A stretch of 64,000 bases of DNA from Nesterenkonia muleiensis (GTDB lineage: Bacteria; Actinomycetota; Actinomycetes; Actinomycetales; Micrococcaceae): positions 1-64,000 of the forward strand of contig NZ_QWLD01000004.1 in NCBI RefSeq assembly GCF_003600155.1, written 5' to 3'. Position 1 is the stretch's first letter; each line of letters opens with the position of its first letter. The translations under genes were made by a program, and so were the position numbers. Of this stretch, positions 18,053 through 28,223 are shown piece after piece. The notes beneath the pieces were generated by a model. The model searched no databases. It saw nothing but the letters and a program-made list of their open reading frames with translations, and was not told the origin of the DNA.

Positions 18053-18230
18053 CGCGGTGCGGGCAGCCCGCGCCCGGTCCTTGACGTCTGGATTCGGAAT
18101 GAATGTCGAGGCATGGGTGGAGGTTACATCGGGGGCCTCGACCCCCACGCCTGAAGCCGTTGAGTTGGTCAGACAGGTGCGTTCGGCGTTAGACTGATAT
18201 GTCGCGTCGTCGTACCCAAGACGTCCGCAA

Positions 18231-18303
18231 GCCTCCTTAGCTCAGCTGGTAGAGCAGCTGATTTGTAATCAGCAGGTCGTCGGTTCGAACCCGGCAGGGG
18301 GCT
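18231..18303 (+). tRNA. tRNA-Thr (anticodon TGT)
   Basis: The cloverleaf is complete: acceptor GCCTCCT with AGGGGGC, anticodon stem GCTGA/TCAGC with loop TTTGTAA, and T loop TTCGAAC. The anticodon TGT reads ACA. CCA is not encoded; the discriminator is T303. Confidence 0.95.
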
Positions 18304-18460
18304 CTCTGATGCCGAAGCGTGCGGGAATGTTCTCACAGACCCGGGGCGTTCGGCTCTGTGTGGTTCTTCCCGGTGCCATGGGGATTCTCGACCACATTCA
18401 CCACAGCTAGCGCCCAGCGGCATCAAGCACCGTGCCTCCCCTGGGCTGATGGAGGCCCTC

Positions 18461-19975
18461 ATGTTGTCTGATACGGAATCTCAGCCGCTTGCGTTCGAGG
18501 ATCGGCGCATGCCCAGGGCTGACAAGCTCACCATCGGAGCACTGCTGGTGGCGGCTTTCGTGATGATTCTCAACGAGACCATCATGAATGTGGCCCTGAC
18601 TCCGCTGATGCAGCAGTTCCAGGTCTCCGAGCCCACGGTGCAGTGGCTGACCACAGCTTTCATGCTCACCCTGGCCGTGGTCATCCCCACCACCGGCTAC
18701 ATCATCGGCAGGTTCAGCCTGCGTGGTGTCTTCACCGCAGCGATGGGCCTGTTCCTCCTGGGTACCGTATTGTGTGCTGCCGCCCCGGGATTCAGCTTCC
18801 TGGTGGCTGGCCGGGTGGTCCAGGCAGCCGGCACCGCCATCATGCTGCCGCTGCTGATGACCACTGTGCTGACCCTGGTGCCATTGCGCCGCCGCGGGGT
18901 GGTGATGGGGAACATCGCCATCGTCATCTCTGTGGCACCTGCCACCGGGCCTACGTTGTCCGGGTTCATCCTGCACATCGCCGAATGGCGGTGGCTGTTC
19001 CTGACCGTCCTGCCCATCGCGCTCATCGCGCTCGTGCTGGGCCGCCCCCGGCTGAGCACCACGCCGGGGACGGTCGGCAAGGGCCTGAACATCCCCTCCC
19101 TGCTGCTGGCGGTACCCGGCTTCGGCGGCGTGGTCTACGGGATCAGCCAGATCGGCGGCGGCCACGGCACAGAGGATGTGGAGGCCGCTGCTGAGGGTCC
19201 CGGCGTCGATCCTCTCGCCGTCGGGGTGCTGGCGCTGGGTGTGCTCTGTGTGATGGCCTTTGCTCTGCTACAGGTGCGGCTGCAGAAGACCGACTCCGCC
19301 CTGCTGAGCCTCAAGCCCTTCAAGTACTCGATGTTCACCCGCAGCCTGATGATGATGCTGCTGATGATGGTGGCACTGTTCGGTGCGCTCATCCTGCTGC
19401 CGCTGTTCCTGCAGTCTGTCAGGGGTCTGGATACGCTGGCCACTGGCCTGCTGATGCTTCCCGGTGGCCTGCTGATGGCGCTGCTGGCACCGTTCGTGGG
19501 GCGTCTCTACGACCGGGTCGGGCCCAGGCCCCTGGTCGCCCCCGGCGCGGGGATTCTGATCGCAGCGCTGTTCGGCTTGAGCCTGCTCGGTCCGGAGACC
19601 CCGCTGGGGGTGGTGCTGAGCCTCCACCTGGTGCTCTCCGGCGGGCTCGCCCTGCTGTTCACCCCCGCTTTCACCACCGCGATGAATCCGCTTCCGCAGC
19701 CGCTGTACTCCCATGGGTCAGCGGTGCTCAACACCCTGCAGCAGCTGGCGGCCGCTGTGGGCACCGCGGCTCTGGTGGCGGTGGTGGGCATCGGCTCTGC
19801 CGTCGCTGCTTCCCAGGGTGCGGGGCCGGAGGAGGCGGCACTGGAAGGGTTCCGGATTGCCTTCCGGGTCGCTGCCGCACTGAGCATCGGCACTCTGCTG
19901 CTGGGGCTGAGCCTGCGCGCCACCAGCTCCGACGACGACGCCTCGGCGGGTGCGTCCACTCCGGTCGCTCGCTGA
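18461..19975 (+). CDS. MFS drug exporter, DHA2 (EmrB/QacA) type
   Basis: A 504-residue transporter with about 14 hydrophobic segments. The DHA2 markers are the first-helix motif LNETIMNVALTPL, the WLTTAFMLTLAVVIPTTGY region and the motif C-like APATGPTLSGFIL. Such proteins export drugs or metabolites by proton antiport. ATG 18461 is chosen because GGAGG at 18451-18455 stands at normal distance; the upstream ATG 18449 would overlap that site. No regulator gene adjoins it, so the substrate cannot be guessed. Confidence 0.9.
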   Translation: MLSDTESQPLAFEDRRMPRADKLTIGALLVAAFVMILNETIMNVALTPLMQQFQVSEPTVQWLTTAFMLTLAVVIPTTGYIIGRFSLRGVFTAAMGLFLLGTVLCAAAPGFSFLVAGRVVQAAGTAIMLPLLMTTVLTLVPLRRRGVVMGNIAIVISVAPATGPTLSGFILHIAEWRWLFLTVLPIALIALVLGRPRLSTTPGTVGKGLNIPSLLLAVPGFGGVVYGISQIGGGHGTEDVEAAAEGPGVDPLAVGVLALGVLCVMAFALLQVRLQKTDSALLSLKPFKYSMFTRSLMMMLLMMVALFGALILLPLFLQSVRGLDTLATGLLMLPGGLLMALLAPFVGRLYDRVGPRPLVAPGAGILIAALFGLSLLGPETPLGVVLSLHLVLSGGLALLFTPAFTTAMNPLPQPLYSHGSAVLNTLQQLAAAVGTAALVAVVGIGSAVAASQGAGPEEAALEGFRIAFRVAAALSIGTLLLGLSLRATSSDDDASAGASTPVAR

Positions 19976-20076
19976 GTCGGCCGGCCGTTCTGAGGGCGGG
20001 CGTCAGGAGGGATCGGAGGCGGCGGGGTGGTTGAGCCTCTCGGTGGCTCTTAGGTGACATGGGCGTCGTCGCGATG

Positions 20077-20147
20077 GACGAGTGCTGTCATTTCTTGCTG
20101 ATCACCGCAACGTCGCCCCTGTTCCCAAAGCAACAACAGCACTCGTC
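20077..20147. repeat. long-range inverted repeat, possible structured RNA
   Basis: GACGAGTGCTGT (20077-20088) and its exact complement ACAGCACTCGTC (20136-20147) flank 47 bases. On the + strand a 56-codon frame (20059-20229) runs through it and begins MGVVAMDECCHFLL; its two Cys codons fall inside the left arm. It may be a leader RNA, a small-gene remnant or a chance repeat. Confidence 0.4.
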
Positions 20148-20270
20148 GCCGAGGAAGGCTTCTGGGCGAGAAAAGACTGGGCAGGCAGGAGCTGACACGC
20201 GCGGGCCATGCACACATTTCTGTTTATAACCCCGGTTTTGCACTCTGTGGTGCCCAGACTTCGGGAAAAC

Positions 20271-20305
20271 AAAGGGGACCAGCCCGCACCGAGCTGGTCC
20301 CCTTT
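20271..20305. terminator. strong bidirectional terminator-like hairpin
   Basis: AAAGGGGACCAGC and GCTGGTCCCCTTT form a perfect 13-bp stem around a 9-base loop. The A run on one side and T run on the other allow termination in both directions. It insulates the TPP-controlled tenA gene from upstream transcription. Confidence 0.75.
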
Positions 20306-20502
20306 CAGCGAGTTGCTGCTCGCTGTATCGCACCCAAGTGATGTCTACCTTACACATAGCTCGCCTGATTAGGCAATACATGTCTTTCGAAATGCTTGCC
20401 GCGCAGGCTCCTGCTTGGTGCCTTCCGGCCGTGACCTGCGGTGATATGCCCTTGGTGTGAGGCACATCATGGAAAAACCCAGTCTGATAGCGTCGTGTAA
20501 TG

Positions 20503-20595
20503 TCCGAGGGGTGCTCCGGGAGGGGGCTGAGACCGCGCAGAGTCCGCGTGGGACCCTATGAACCTGATCCAGTTCGAACTGGCGTAGGGAAGGGA
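20503..20595 (+). promoter_or_regulatory. TPP riboswitch (THI element)
   Basis: The sequence has the conserved core of the thiamine pyrophosphate riboswitch in order: GAGGGGTGCTCCGG, GGCTGAGA, GGACCC, GAACCTGATCCAGTT and GGCGTAGGGAAGGG. It ends 8 bases before the tenA start and overlaps its ribosome-binding region, so ligand binding probably blocks translation. It marks tenA as a thiamine-salvage gene. Confidence 0.96.
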
Positions 20596-20603
20596 AGTGC
20601 GAC

Positions 20604-21284
20604 ATGACGCTCTTCGAGGAGCTTAAGCATGCTGCGGCAGATGACTGGTCTGACTACACGCACCACGAGTTCGTCCGGCAGCTGGGAAGGGGGAGCCTGG
20701 CCCAGCCGGCCTTCCGTCATTATCTGGTCCAGGACTATCTGTTTCTGCTTCAGTTCGCGCGCGCCTACGCACTGGCCGCCTATAAGGGTCACACCTTCGC
20801 AGATCTGGCCAAGGGCCAGCGGGGGCTCACCGCGATCATCGAAGAGAGTGAGCTGCACGTCAGGCTGTGTGCCGGGTGGGGGATCACTCGGGAGCAGATG
20901 GAGGCAGCACCGGAGCATCCGGCCACTGTCGCCTATACCCGGTACGTGCTCGACGCCGGAATGCGGGGAGATCTTCTGGATCTCCAGGTGGCGCTCGCGC
21001 CCTGCGTGGTGGGGTATGCGGAGATCGGCGCCAGGCTCCAGCCCGCGCTTGAGGCCGACCCTGAGCACCCCTACGCGGAATGGATCGCGGAGTACGCCGG
21101 CGAGGACTCGCAGCAGCTGGCCGCAGAGGCGATCGCAGAGATCGAAGAGCTCGGCGCCCGTTTCCTCTCCCCGGCGCGGTTCCCTGCGCTGGCTGAGACC
21201 TTCGCCACCGCCACCCGCATGGAGACCGCCTTCTGGCAGATGGGCCTGGACCTCGGAGACCCGATTGAATCGAGTGGAGAGTGA
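20604..21284 (+). CDS. tenA: aminopyrimidine aminohydrolase / thiaminase II (TenA)
   Basis: TenA hydrolyses aminopyrimidine breakdown products of thiamine so the pyrimidine can be reused. The 226-residue all-helical protein shows the family motifs: YLVQDYLFLLQFARAYALA near residues 40-60, the catalytic Cys in ALAPCVVGYAEIG near residue 136, and the C-terminal Glu in METAFWQMGL. The TPP riboswitch just upstream confirms the thiamine link. No other thiamine gene adjoins it. Confidence 0.95.
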   Translation: MTLFEELKHAAADDWSDYTHHEFVRQLGRGSLAQPAFRHYLVQDYLFLLQFARAYALAAYKGHTFADLAKGQRGLTAIIEESELHVRLCAGWGITREQMEAAPEHPATVAYTRYVLDAGMRGDLLDLQVALAPCVVGYAEIGARLQPALEADPEHPYAEWIAEYAGEDSQQLAAEAIAEIEELGARFLSPARFPALAETFATATRMETAFWQMGLDLGDPIESSGE

Positions 21285-21387
21285 GCTTGCTCGGACTCTT
21301 CCGAGACCCGACTGAGCTGCGTGAAATGTGCCGCTTGCGGGACTATTTCCGAAGTGACTGAGGGTTGCCCGCTCTGCGGACAGGTGA

Positions 21388-21412
21388 GGCTTTGCCCGCC
21401 GGCGGAACCAGC
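21388..21412. repeat. partial copy of the two-hairpin repeat (tail only)
   Basis: These 25 bases are identical to the last part of the full element (21458-21482), 70 bases downstream. They include TTTGCCCGCCGGCGGAACCA. The sequence before them differs, so only the second-hairpin tail is present. The two copies lie in tandem after tenA. Confidence 0.75.
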
Positions 21413-21415
21413 GGC

Positions 21416-21484
21416 TTCAGGTGTGATGGTCAGCCTGGGCTGACCGAGAGCCGAGCGGGCTTTGCCCGCCGGCGGAACCAGCAC
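21416..21484. repeat. two-hairpin 69-bp repeat, intergenic copy
   Basis: The element contains hairpin 1 (GGTCAGC, loop CTGG, GCTGACC; 21428-21445), the spacer GAGAGCCGA, and hairpin 2 (GCGGGC, TTT, GCCCGC; 21455-21469). A copy of exactly equal length lies at 40382-40450. About 50 of 69 positions agree, and most differences inside the stems are paired so that both stems are kept. Confidence 0.75.
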
Positions 21485-21528
21485 CGCACCAGCAGGAATA
21501 GGCATGGCTGAGACGTGTTGTGCCTGGT

Positions 21529-22218
21529 ATGACTGAGCAGAAGAACATCGTCATCGTCGGCGGGCACGGCAAGATCGCCCTGCTGACTGCGCCCAGGCTG
21601 ATAGACGCCGGATTCGCCGTCGACTCTCTCATCCGCAACCCCGCACATGCCGAAGAAGTCGAGGCCACCGGCGCCGCACCGGTGCTCCTGGACGTCGAGC
21701 AGGCTGAGACGCAGACGCTCGCTGAGGCATTCGCCGGGGCCTGGGCTGTGGTGTTCTCCGCCGGGGCCGGTGGGGGAAACCCGGCCCGGACCAAGGCCGT
21801 GGACCACCTGGCGGCCGTGCGCACCATGGATGCGGCAGCCCAGGCCGGAGTCAGCCGCTATGTGATGGTCTCCTACTCGCGTTCGGAGGTGGACATCCAC
21901 TCGCTGGACCCGGAAAGCTCCTTCTACCCCTATGCCGAGGCCAAGCACCATGCGGATCACTACCTGCGCGGCACTGAGCTGGACTACACCATCCTGGGTC
22001 CTGGCAGGCTGACCGATGAACCTGCCAGCGGGTCGGTCATTCTCACCGATGCGGCAGGCGCTGCCGGTACCAGCGCGCAGGGCGGTGCCGAAGCCACCCG
22101 GACCTCCCGCGGCAACGTCGCCGAGGTGATCCGTCATGTACTGGTCAGTGGTGCCGCCAGCCGGCAGGTCATCAACTTCTTCGACGGGGATGCTCCCATC
22201 TCCGAGGCCATCAGCTGA
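21529..22218 (+). CDS. atypical SDR, NAD(P)-binding protein
   Basis: A 229-residue Rossmann-fold protein of the atypical SDR type that resembles YwnB/YhfK and flavin-reductase-like proteins. The nucleotide motif is VIVGGHGKIA near residues 7-16. A YAEAKHHAD segment and the GPGRLTDEP motif near the middle are typical of this group. These often act as quinone or flavin reductases or have no known activity. ATG 21529 is preferred over GTG 21520. Confidence 0.8.
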   Translation: MTEQKNIVIVGGHGKIALLTAPRLIDAGFAVDSLIRNPAHAEEVEATGAAPVLLDVEQAETQTLAEAFAGAWAVVFSAGAGGGNPARTKAVDHLAAVRTMDAAAQAGVSRYVMVSYSRSEVDIHSLDPESSFYPYAEAKHHADHYLRGTELDYTILGPGRLTDEPASGSVILTDAAGAAGTSAQGGAEATRTSRGNVAEVIRHVLVSGAASRQVINFFDGDAPISEAIS

Positions 22219-22262
22219 ATTGGGCCGCAGCGCCGCCGGGTGCTAAGATTTTGTGGTTCTCA

Positions 22263-22336
22263 GGATCTGTAGCTCAGCTGGTTAGAGCGCACGCTTCACA
22301 CGCGTGAGGTCGATGGTTCGAGTCCATTCAGATCCA
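22263..22336 (+). tRNA. tRNA-Val (anticodon CAC)
   Basis: Acceptor GGATCTG pairs with CAGATCC, the anticodon stem CACGC/GCGTG holds loop TTCACAC, and the T loop is TTCGAGT. Anticodon CAC reads GTG. CCA is not encoded. Confidence 0.95.
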
Positions 22337-22449
22337 CGTACGGGGCAGTCTGCCTCCGACTGCCTGAATCTCAGGCTCATACGTTCTCTTCACCCGGTAG
22401 GTCCGTTTCGGCGGGCCTACCGGTGATTGTCTTGTGTGCGGGAGGATCC

Positions 22450-24426
22450 ATGCCAGAGCGGGAGAGATACTCCGCTGAGTCCGCTCAGCGGAGTCATGAC
22501 GACGACGCCGCCCACCACACTAAGCCCATCGATCCCGTTGTCTCAGGACCGTCCACCGATACCAGCCTGACCCCGGTCGTCCGCCCCTCCGAAACCTCTC
22601 CGGAGCAAGATGAAGGACTCGTCAAAACGCTGACCGGTTCGATCGCCGCCTCCTGGGCCTCCGCTGCCGAGGAAGCCCATCTGGAGTGGCAGGAGTACGA
22701 TGCCGAGGCTGCCGCACGTGCTGCCCAGGAGGCTGAGGCCGAAAGCGCCGAGGTCACGCGGCACGCCTACCGGGATGACTTCTCACTGGCGGAGACCATA
22801 GAGCCTCCGGTCGCCACCTCAGCCATGCCTGTGGTGACACCGCAGACCGGGGCCACCGGGCCCATCAGCCTGCCGATCACTGCCCCCTCGACGCCGCTGC
22901 CGCGGATTGCGCCCTCCGAGCCGATCCGGAGGCGCCCGGCCCTCCGCCCTTCCTGGCTCAAGCCCAAAAAGCGAGCAGGGGGCCGAAGCTCCACGATCTT
23001 CGACCGCAGTGTCTTCGACCGGCGGCTCAACCCGCAGCACGTCTTCACCAAGATCATGCAGACCGAGCGGCCGGTCACCGATCAGCAGTCGATCATCGAC
23101 CGGCTGCGGGGTACTCCCTTCCAGAACACGGTGCAGGGCGATCAGTACGGCGCCGGGAACGAGCTGGAGACCATCAACTTCGTCCTGGACCTCGCCGAAG
23201 CCCTGTTCCGCTACGGTGCTGGTGCCCTGGAAGTCGAGACCTCCATCATCGCGGTCACCGCCGCCTTCGGGATGCGGAACACCGATGCGGACATCACCAA
23301 CCAGTCCATCATCCTCAACTGGGCCCCTGAGGGACAGATCCCCTATTCCCGGGTCCGGGTGGTGCGCTCCTGGTCCTCGAACTTCCAGGCGCTTTCGGCC
23401 GTGCACCGCCTGGTGACAGACATCACCTCTGGAAGGCTCACCCGGGCTGAGGCGGAGGACCAGCTCAAGGAGATCACCCGCCAGCCCAAGCCCTACCCGC
23501 GCTGGATGGTGACGCTGTGCGGAGCACTGTTCGCCAGCTTCTTCGCGGCCTACCTCGGCGCACCGGTGCTCGACGCCGCTGCAGGTTTCGCTGCCACTCT
23601 GGTGGTGCTGTGGGCCACCCGCCAGCTGACTGCATGGCGGGTGCCGGAGTTCTTCGCGCTGGCCTCCGGAGGGTTCATCGCCTCAGCCTTCGCCATGACG
23701 GCCTTCGGGCTGGATGCCGACATCACCCCCTCCATGGTCACCGCCGGCGGACTGATGATCCTGCTGCCCAGTGTGCGCATTGTCAGTGCCCTCCAGGACG
23801 CCATCAACGGATTCCCGATCACCGCAGCCGGCCGCCTGGTCTCCTCGATGATCGCCTTCGCAGGCATGACGGCCGGCATCATGGCCGCCGTCGTCGGTGC
23901 CGAGATGGTCGGAGTGGTCCAGACCGAGCTGGCCCAGGACCTTGACCGCATCTACCCCGCACCGGTGCTGATCGCGCTGGTGTTCGCCGCCTGCAGCGCC
24001 GCAGCGATCGTTGAGCAGACCCGCCCCGTGCTGATTCTGCCCACCGGCGCTGTCGCCGCCCTGGGCTTCTGCGCGCTCTACCTGGGGGAGCTGCTCGGCC
24101 TCGGTGATCGCTTCACCCCGGTGATCGGGGGCCTGGTGGTGGGCGCGCTGGGCCGCGTGGTCGCGCTCCGGTGGGGCGCACCTCAGCTGGTGGTCGCCGT
24201 GCCAGCCATGATGTTCATGCTGCCGGGCCTGATGGTCTTCCGCGGCATGTACCAGATCGCGATCGAAAACACCGCCGGCTCCATGATGGGCGGCATCTTT
24301 GAACTGTTCAATGCGCTGATCATCATCATGGCCATCGCCGCCGGCATTGTGCTCGGTGATGTCATCATGCGGCCCTTCACCTCAGACATGCAGGCCAACG
24401 AGCGCTCAAACACCCGCCGCCGGTAG
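22450..24426 (+). CDS. thrE: threonine/serine exporter family protein (ThrE)
   Basis: The 658-residue protein has both ThrE halves. The N-terminal ThrE domain follows [24 protein letters not shown] and ends before the first membrane helix near residue 360; about ten hydrophobic segments then carry the DUF3815-like second part. ThrE exports threonine and serine in Corynebacterium. About 190 N-terminal residues are acidic, Pro-rich and probably unstructured. ATG 22450 follows GGAGG at 22441. The 3' end overlaps the convergent ung gene by 21 bases. Confidence 0.87.
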   Translation: MPERERYSAESAQRSHDDDAAHHTKPIDPVVSGPSTDTSLTPVVRPSETSPEQDEGLVKTLTGSIAASWASAAEEAHLEWQEYDAEAAARAAQEAEAESAEVTRHAYRDDFSLAETIEPPVATSAMPVVTPQTGATGPISLPITAPSTPLPRIAPSEPIRRRPALRPSWLKPKKRAGGRSSTIFDRSVFDRRLNPQHVFTKIMQTERPVTDQQSIIDRLRGTPFQNTVQGDQYGAGNELETINFVLDLAEALFRYGAGALEVETSIIAVTAAFGMRNTDADITNQSIILNWAPEGQIPYSRVRVVRSWSSNFQALSAVHRLVTDITSGRLTRAEAEDQLKEITRQPKPYPRWMVTLCGALFASFFAAYLGAPVLDAAAGFAATLVVLWATRQLTAWRVPEFFALASGGFIASAFAMTAFGLDADITPSMVTAGGLMILLPSVRIVSALQDAINGFPITAAGRLVSSMIAFAGMTAGIMAAVVGAEMVGVVQTELAQDLDRIYPAPVLIALVFAACSAAAIVEQTRPVLILPTGAVAALGFCALYLGELLGLGDRFTPVIGGLVVGALGRVVALRWGAPQLVVAVPAMMFMLPGLMVFRGMYQIAIENTAGSMMGGIFELFNALIIIMAIAAGIVLGDVIMRPFTSDMQANERSNTRRR

Positions 24427-25104
24427 TCTCCACTCCACCGGAGTCACCCCCAGCCTCTGCAGTGCGGCATTGGTCCGGGAGAACGGCCGGGATCCGAAGA
24501 AGCCGCGACTGGCTGAGAGCGGCGAGGGATGCGGGGAGGTGATCACCTCGGTGTGCGGACCGGAGTTCAGCACCGGCTGCAGCTGCCGCGCCTGGGCGCC
24601 CCACAGGATCGAGACCAGCGGAGTGCCGCGCTCGGCCAGGGCTCGCACCGCGGTCTCGGTGACAGCTTCCCAGCCGATGCCCCGGTGTGAGGCCGGTGCC
24701 CCGGCGGCCACGGTCAGGACCCGGTTGAGCATCAGAACCCCCTGCTGGGCCCAGGCGGTGAGATCACCGTGGCTGCTCGGCGGGATGCCCAGATCGCTGT
24801 GCAGCTCTTGGAAGATATTGATCAGTGACCGCGGCAGCGGCCGGACGTCGGCGGCCACCGCGAAGGACATGCCGATCGGGTGCCCCGGCGTGGGGTAGGG
24901 GTCCTGGCCGATCACCAGCACCTTGACCTGGTCGAACGGCTGCCGGAAGGCGCGAAGAACATTGGCCGGCTCGGGCAGAATGCGTTCGCTGCGTCGCCGT
25001 CCCTTCAGCTCCTCGGCCACTGCGGCGAACTGTGCCTCCGCGGGAGCCAGCGCCCGCTCCCACCCAGGGTCCAAGGGATCGATCAGCTGCTCAAAGGTGC
25101 TCAC
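24406..25104 (-). CDS. ung: uracil-DNA glycosylase
   Basis: Ung removes uracil from DNA in base-excision repair. The 232-residue family 1 protein has the catalytic motif [16 protein letters not shown] near residues 65-80, the LLNRVLTV segment, and the [11 protein letters not shown] leucine-loop motif near the C terminus. GTG 25104 gives the normal N terminus (STFEQLIDP); the frame extends upstream without a better start. It converges on thrE with a 21-base overlap and diverges from the LytR_C gene. Confidence 0.94.
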   Translation of the reverse strand: MSTFEQLIDPLDPGWERALAPAEAQFAAVAEELKGRRRSERILPEPANVLRAFRQPFDQVKVLVIGQDPYPTPGHPIGMSFAVAADVRPLPRSLINIFQELHSDLGIPPSSHGDLTAWAQQGVLMLNRVLTVAAGAPASHRGIGWEAVTETAVRALAERGTPLVSILWGAQARQLQPVLNSGPHTEVITSPHPSPLSASRGFFGSRPFSRTNAALQRLGVTPVEWRLPAAGV

Positions 25105-25189
25105 ACCACACCAGGGTAGACCACCCACAGCGGTCCGAAGTGCGCGGATATTCACCGTCACCGGGCGACACGCCCGTAGGATGGGTTCC

Positions 25190-25804
25190 ATGAGCCAGTT
25201 CCCCCATGACGATTTCGATGAGGTTCCGCCCTACCGGCAGGACGAAGTCGGCAAACACCGCGCCCCAGGAGCAGCACCGGCCGGCGGAGCCACCGGGTCC
25301 TCAGGCGTGGCCAAGTGGATCGGTCTGCTGGTGGTCGCGGTGCTGGTGATCGTCGCCGTCGGCTGGTTCGTCACCCGGGACGGCGACGACGGCGCCCCCG
25401 TCGCCGAGGAGGAGAACGGCCAGGAGGAAGCTGATCCGGACGAGGAGAACGGTGACAACGGCGCTGAGGGTGAGAACGGCGAGGACGGGGAGAACGGAGC
25501 CGAAGAAGAGCCCGGGGGCGGGCTCAGCGATGAGCATCCGGTGCGCGCGGTCAACGCCGGGGCCCCGGACGGCTCCGCAGGTCAGCTGACCAGCCAGCTG
25601 CAGGAGCTGGGACTCGATGTGGGCCAGTCCCTCGACTGGAACTTCGCAGAGTGGAGCACCCCTACCACTCCGCAGGTGATCTACCCCGAGGACGAGCAGC
25701 AGGAGTTGGCCGAGGCCATCGCTGCCGAGCTGGGGATCGACACGGTGAGCCAGAACGAGTCCTGGAGCACCATTGTTGTGGTCATCGGCCCTGAGTACGA
25801 GTAG
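25190..25804 (+). CDS. LytR C-terminal domain protein
   Basis: A 204-residue protein with one membrane segment (roughly residues 42-62), a Glu/Asn/Gly-rich acidic linker, and a C-terminal LytR_C domain ([25 protein letters not shown] through [10 protein letters not shown]). The layout puts the LytR_C domain outside the cell. Such proteins are common in actinobacteria and probably relate to cell-wall glycopolymers, but their function is not established. An alternative ATG lies nine bases upstream. Confidence 0.8.
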   Translation: MSQFPHDDFDEVPPYRQDEVGKHRAPGAAPAGGATGSSGVAKWIGLLVVAVLVIVAVGWFVTRDGDDGAPVAEEENGQEEADPDEENGDNGAEGENGEDGENGAEEEPGGGLSDEHPVRAVNAGAPDGSAGQLTSQLQELGLDVGQSLDWNFAEWSTPTTPQVIYPEDEQQELAEAIAAELGIDTVSQNESWSTIVVVIGPEYE

Positions 25805-25823
25805 GCCGCAGAGCGTCTTCCTC

Positions 25824-25885
25824 CTTGCACTCTCAGCGTCAGAGTGCTAAAAATTGTTTTAGCACTCTCGTGTCGAGACTGCTAA
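25824..25885. promoter_or_regulatory. two tandem CIRCE operators upstream of groEL
   Basis: The first site (25824-25850) reads CTTGCACTC-N9-GAGTGCTAA, the second (25859-25885) TTAGCACTC-N9-GACTGCTAA. Both fit the HrcA-binding CIRCE consensus with one or two changes each. A promoter-like pair TTGCAC/TAAAAA with 17-base spacing (25825-25853) overlaps the first site, so HrcA would block it. Confidence 0.92.
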
Positions 25886-25961
25886 GACGAACCCATCAGA
25901 TGAGGCTCTTAGAATGCCTGGAGTGACACCCGGGCGTGGGCCGTCCGTCGCGGGCATCTGA

Positions 25962-27668
<1,707 letters not shown>

Positions 27669-27682
27669 CCCCACCCCACTCG

Positions 27683-27723
27683 AGAAGAAACCCGCAGCCA
27701 CCCGGTGGCTGCGGGTTTCTTCT
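27683..27723. terminator. bidirectional terminator between groEL and the WXG100 gene
   Basis: AGAAGAAACCCGCAGCCA and TGGCTGCGGGTTTCTTCT pair in a long perfect stem, with A-rich and T-rich flanks on either side. It lies between convergent genes and can end both transcripts. Confidence 0.92.
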
Positions 27724-27730
27724 CTGCCCG

Positions 27731-28021
27731 TCAGTGGCCGAACATCTTCGCATTGGCCAGTTCAGTGTCTTCATACTGCGTACTGGCTGCGGACATCGCC
27801 TGGCGCACGCTGGCCAGGGACTGCTCCACCTGGGCCTGGGTGGCTCGCCACTGGGTCAGTACGTCCTGGAATGCGCCGGAGGCGGCGCCCTTCCAGGTCT
27901 CCTGGAGCTGACGCAGCTGTCCCTCCATCGAGTTGACATCCGACTGGATGCGGCTCAGGGTCGCCTCCACTGTGCCGGATTTGGCCATCAGGTCGCCGGT
28001 GTCGATCTGGAATACTGCCAT
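27731..28021 (-). CDS. WXG100 family (EsxA-like) protein
   Basis: A 96-residue helical-hairpin protein of the ESAT-6/WXG100 family. The turn motif is WKGAAS near residue 43, flanked by two heptad-rich helices. WXG100 proteins are secreted as dimers by type VII secretion. No EccC-type ATPase or other secretion gene is nearby, and no partner WXG100 gene is seen. ATG 28021 gives the usual N terminus (MAVFQIDTGDL). The terminator at 27683 follows the gene. Confidence 0.88.
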   Translation of the reverse strand: MAVFQIDTGDLMAKSGTVEATLSRIQSDVNSMEGQLRQLQETWKGAASGAFQDVLTQWRATQAQVEQSLASVRQAMSAASTQYEDTELANAKMFGH

Positions 28022-28223
28022 GATGGATCTTCCCTTCCTGTGCTGGGGAGTGCGGGAGGAATGGGGCTCCTCCCGCACCCACGCTAGAAGGTGCCTGCCG
28101 GCCGGAAGGGGGCCGGATGTGTGTCTGTGGACTGGCCGGCGAGCCGGCGGGTCCCGGACCTCATCTGGGGAAAACTCTCCGCCCGGTGTTCCCAGGCTGG
28201 ACTCCTGACGAGGATGCCGCCGG

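Larger units (their letters stand above)
19976..20502. other. gene-free stretch between the MFS gene and the TPP riboswitch
   Basis: About 530 bases without a supported gene. They hold the 12-bp inverted repeat at 20077-20147, a 56-codon open frame at 20059-20229 of doubtful status, and a strong hairpin at 20271-20305. A reverse-strand open frame across the whole stretch runs through both the hairpin and the riboswitch and is not considered coding. Confidence 0.6.

Noticed and set aside
18125-18155. GGGG/CCCC hairpin after the DsbA-like gene
   Set aside because: The stem is short and lacks a T run, so it is not listed as a terminator.
20088-20465. A 125-codon reverse-strand frame with a CCCC run
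   Set aside because: It runs through the terminator hairpin to just short of the TPP riboswitch, has an odd composition and no ribosome-binding site.
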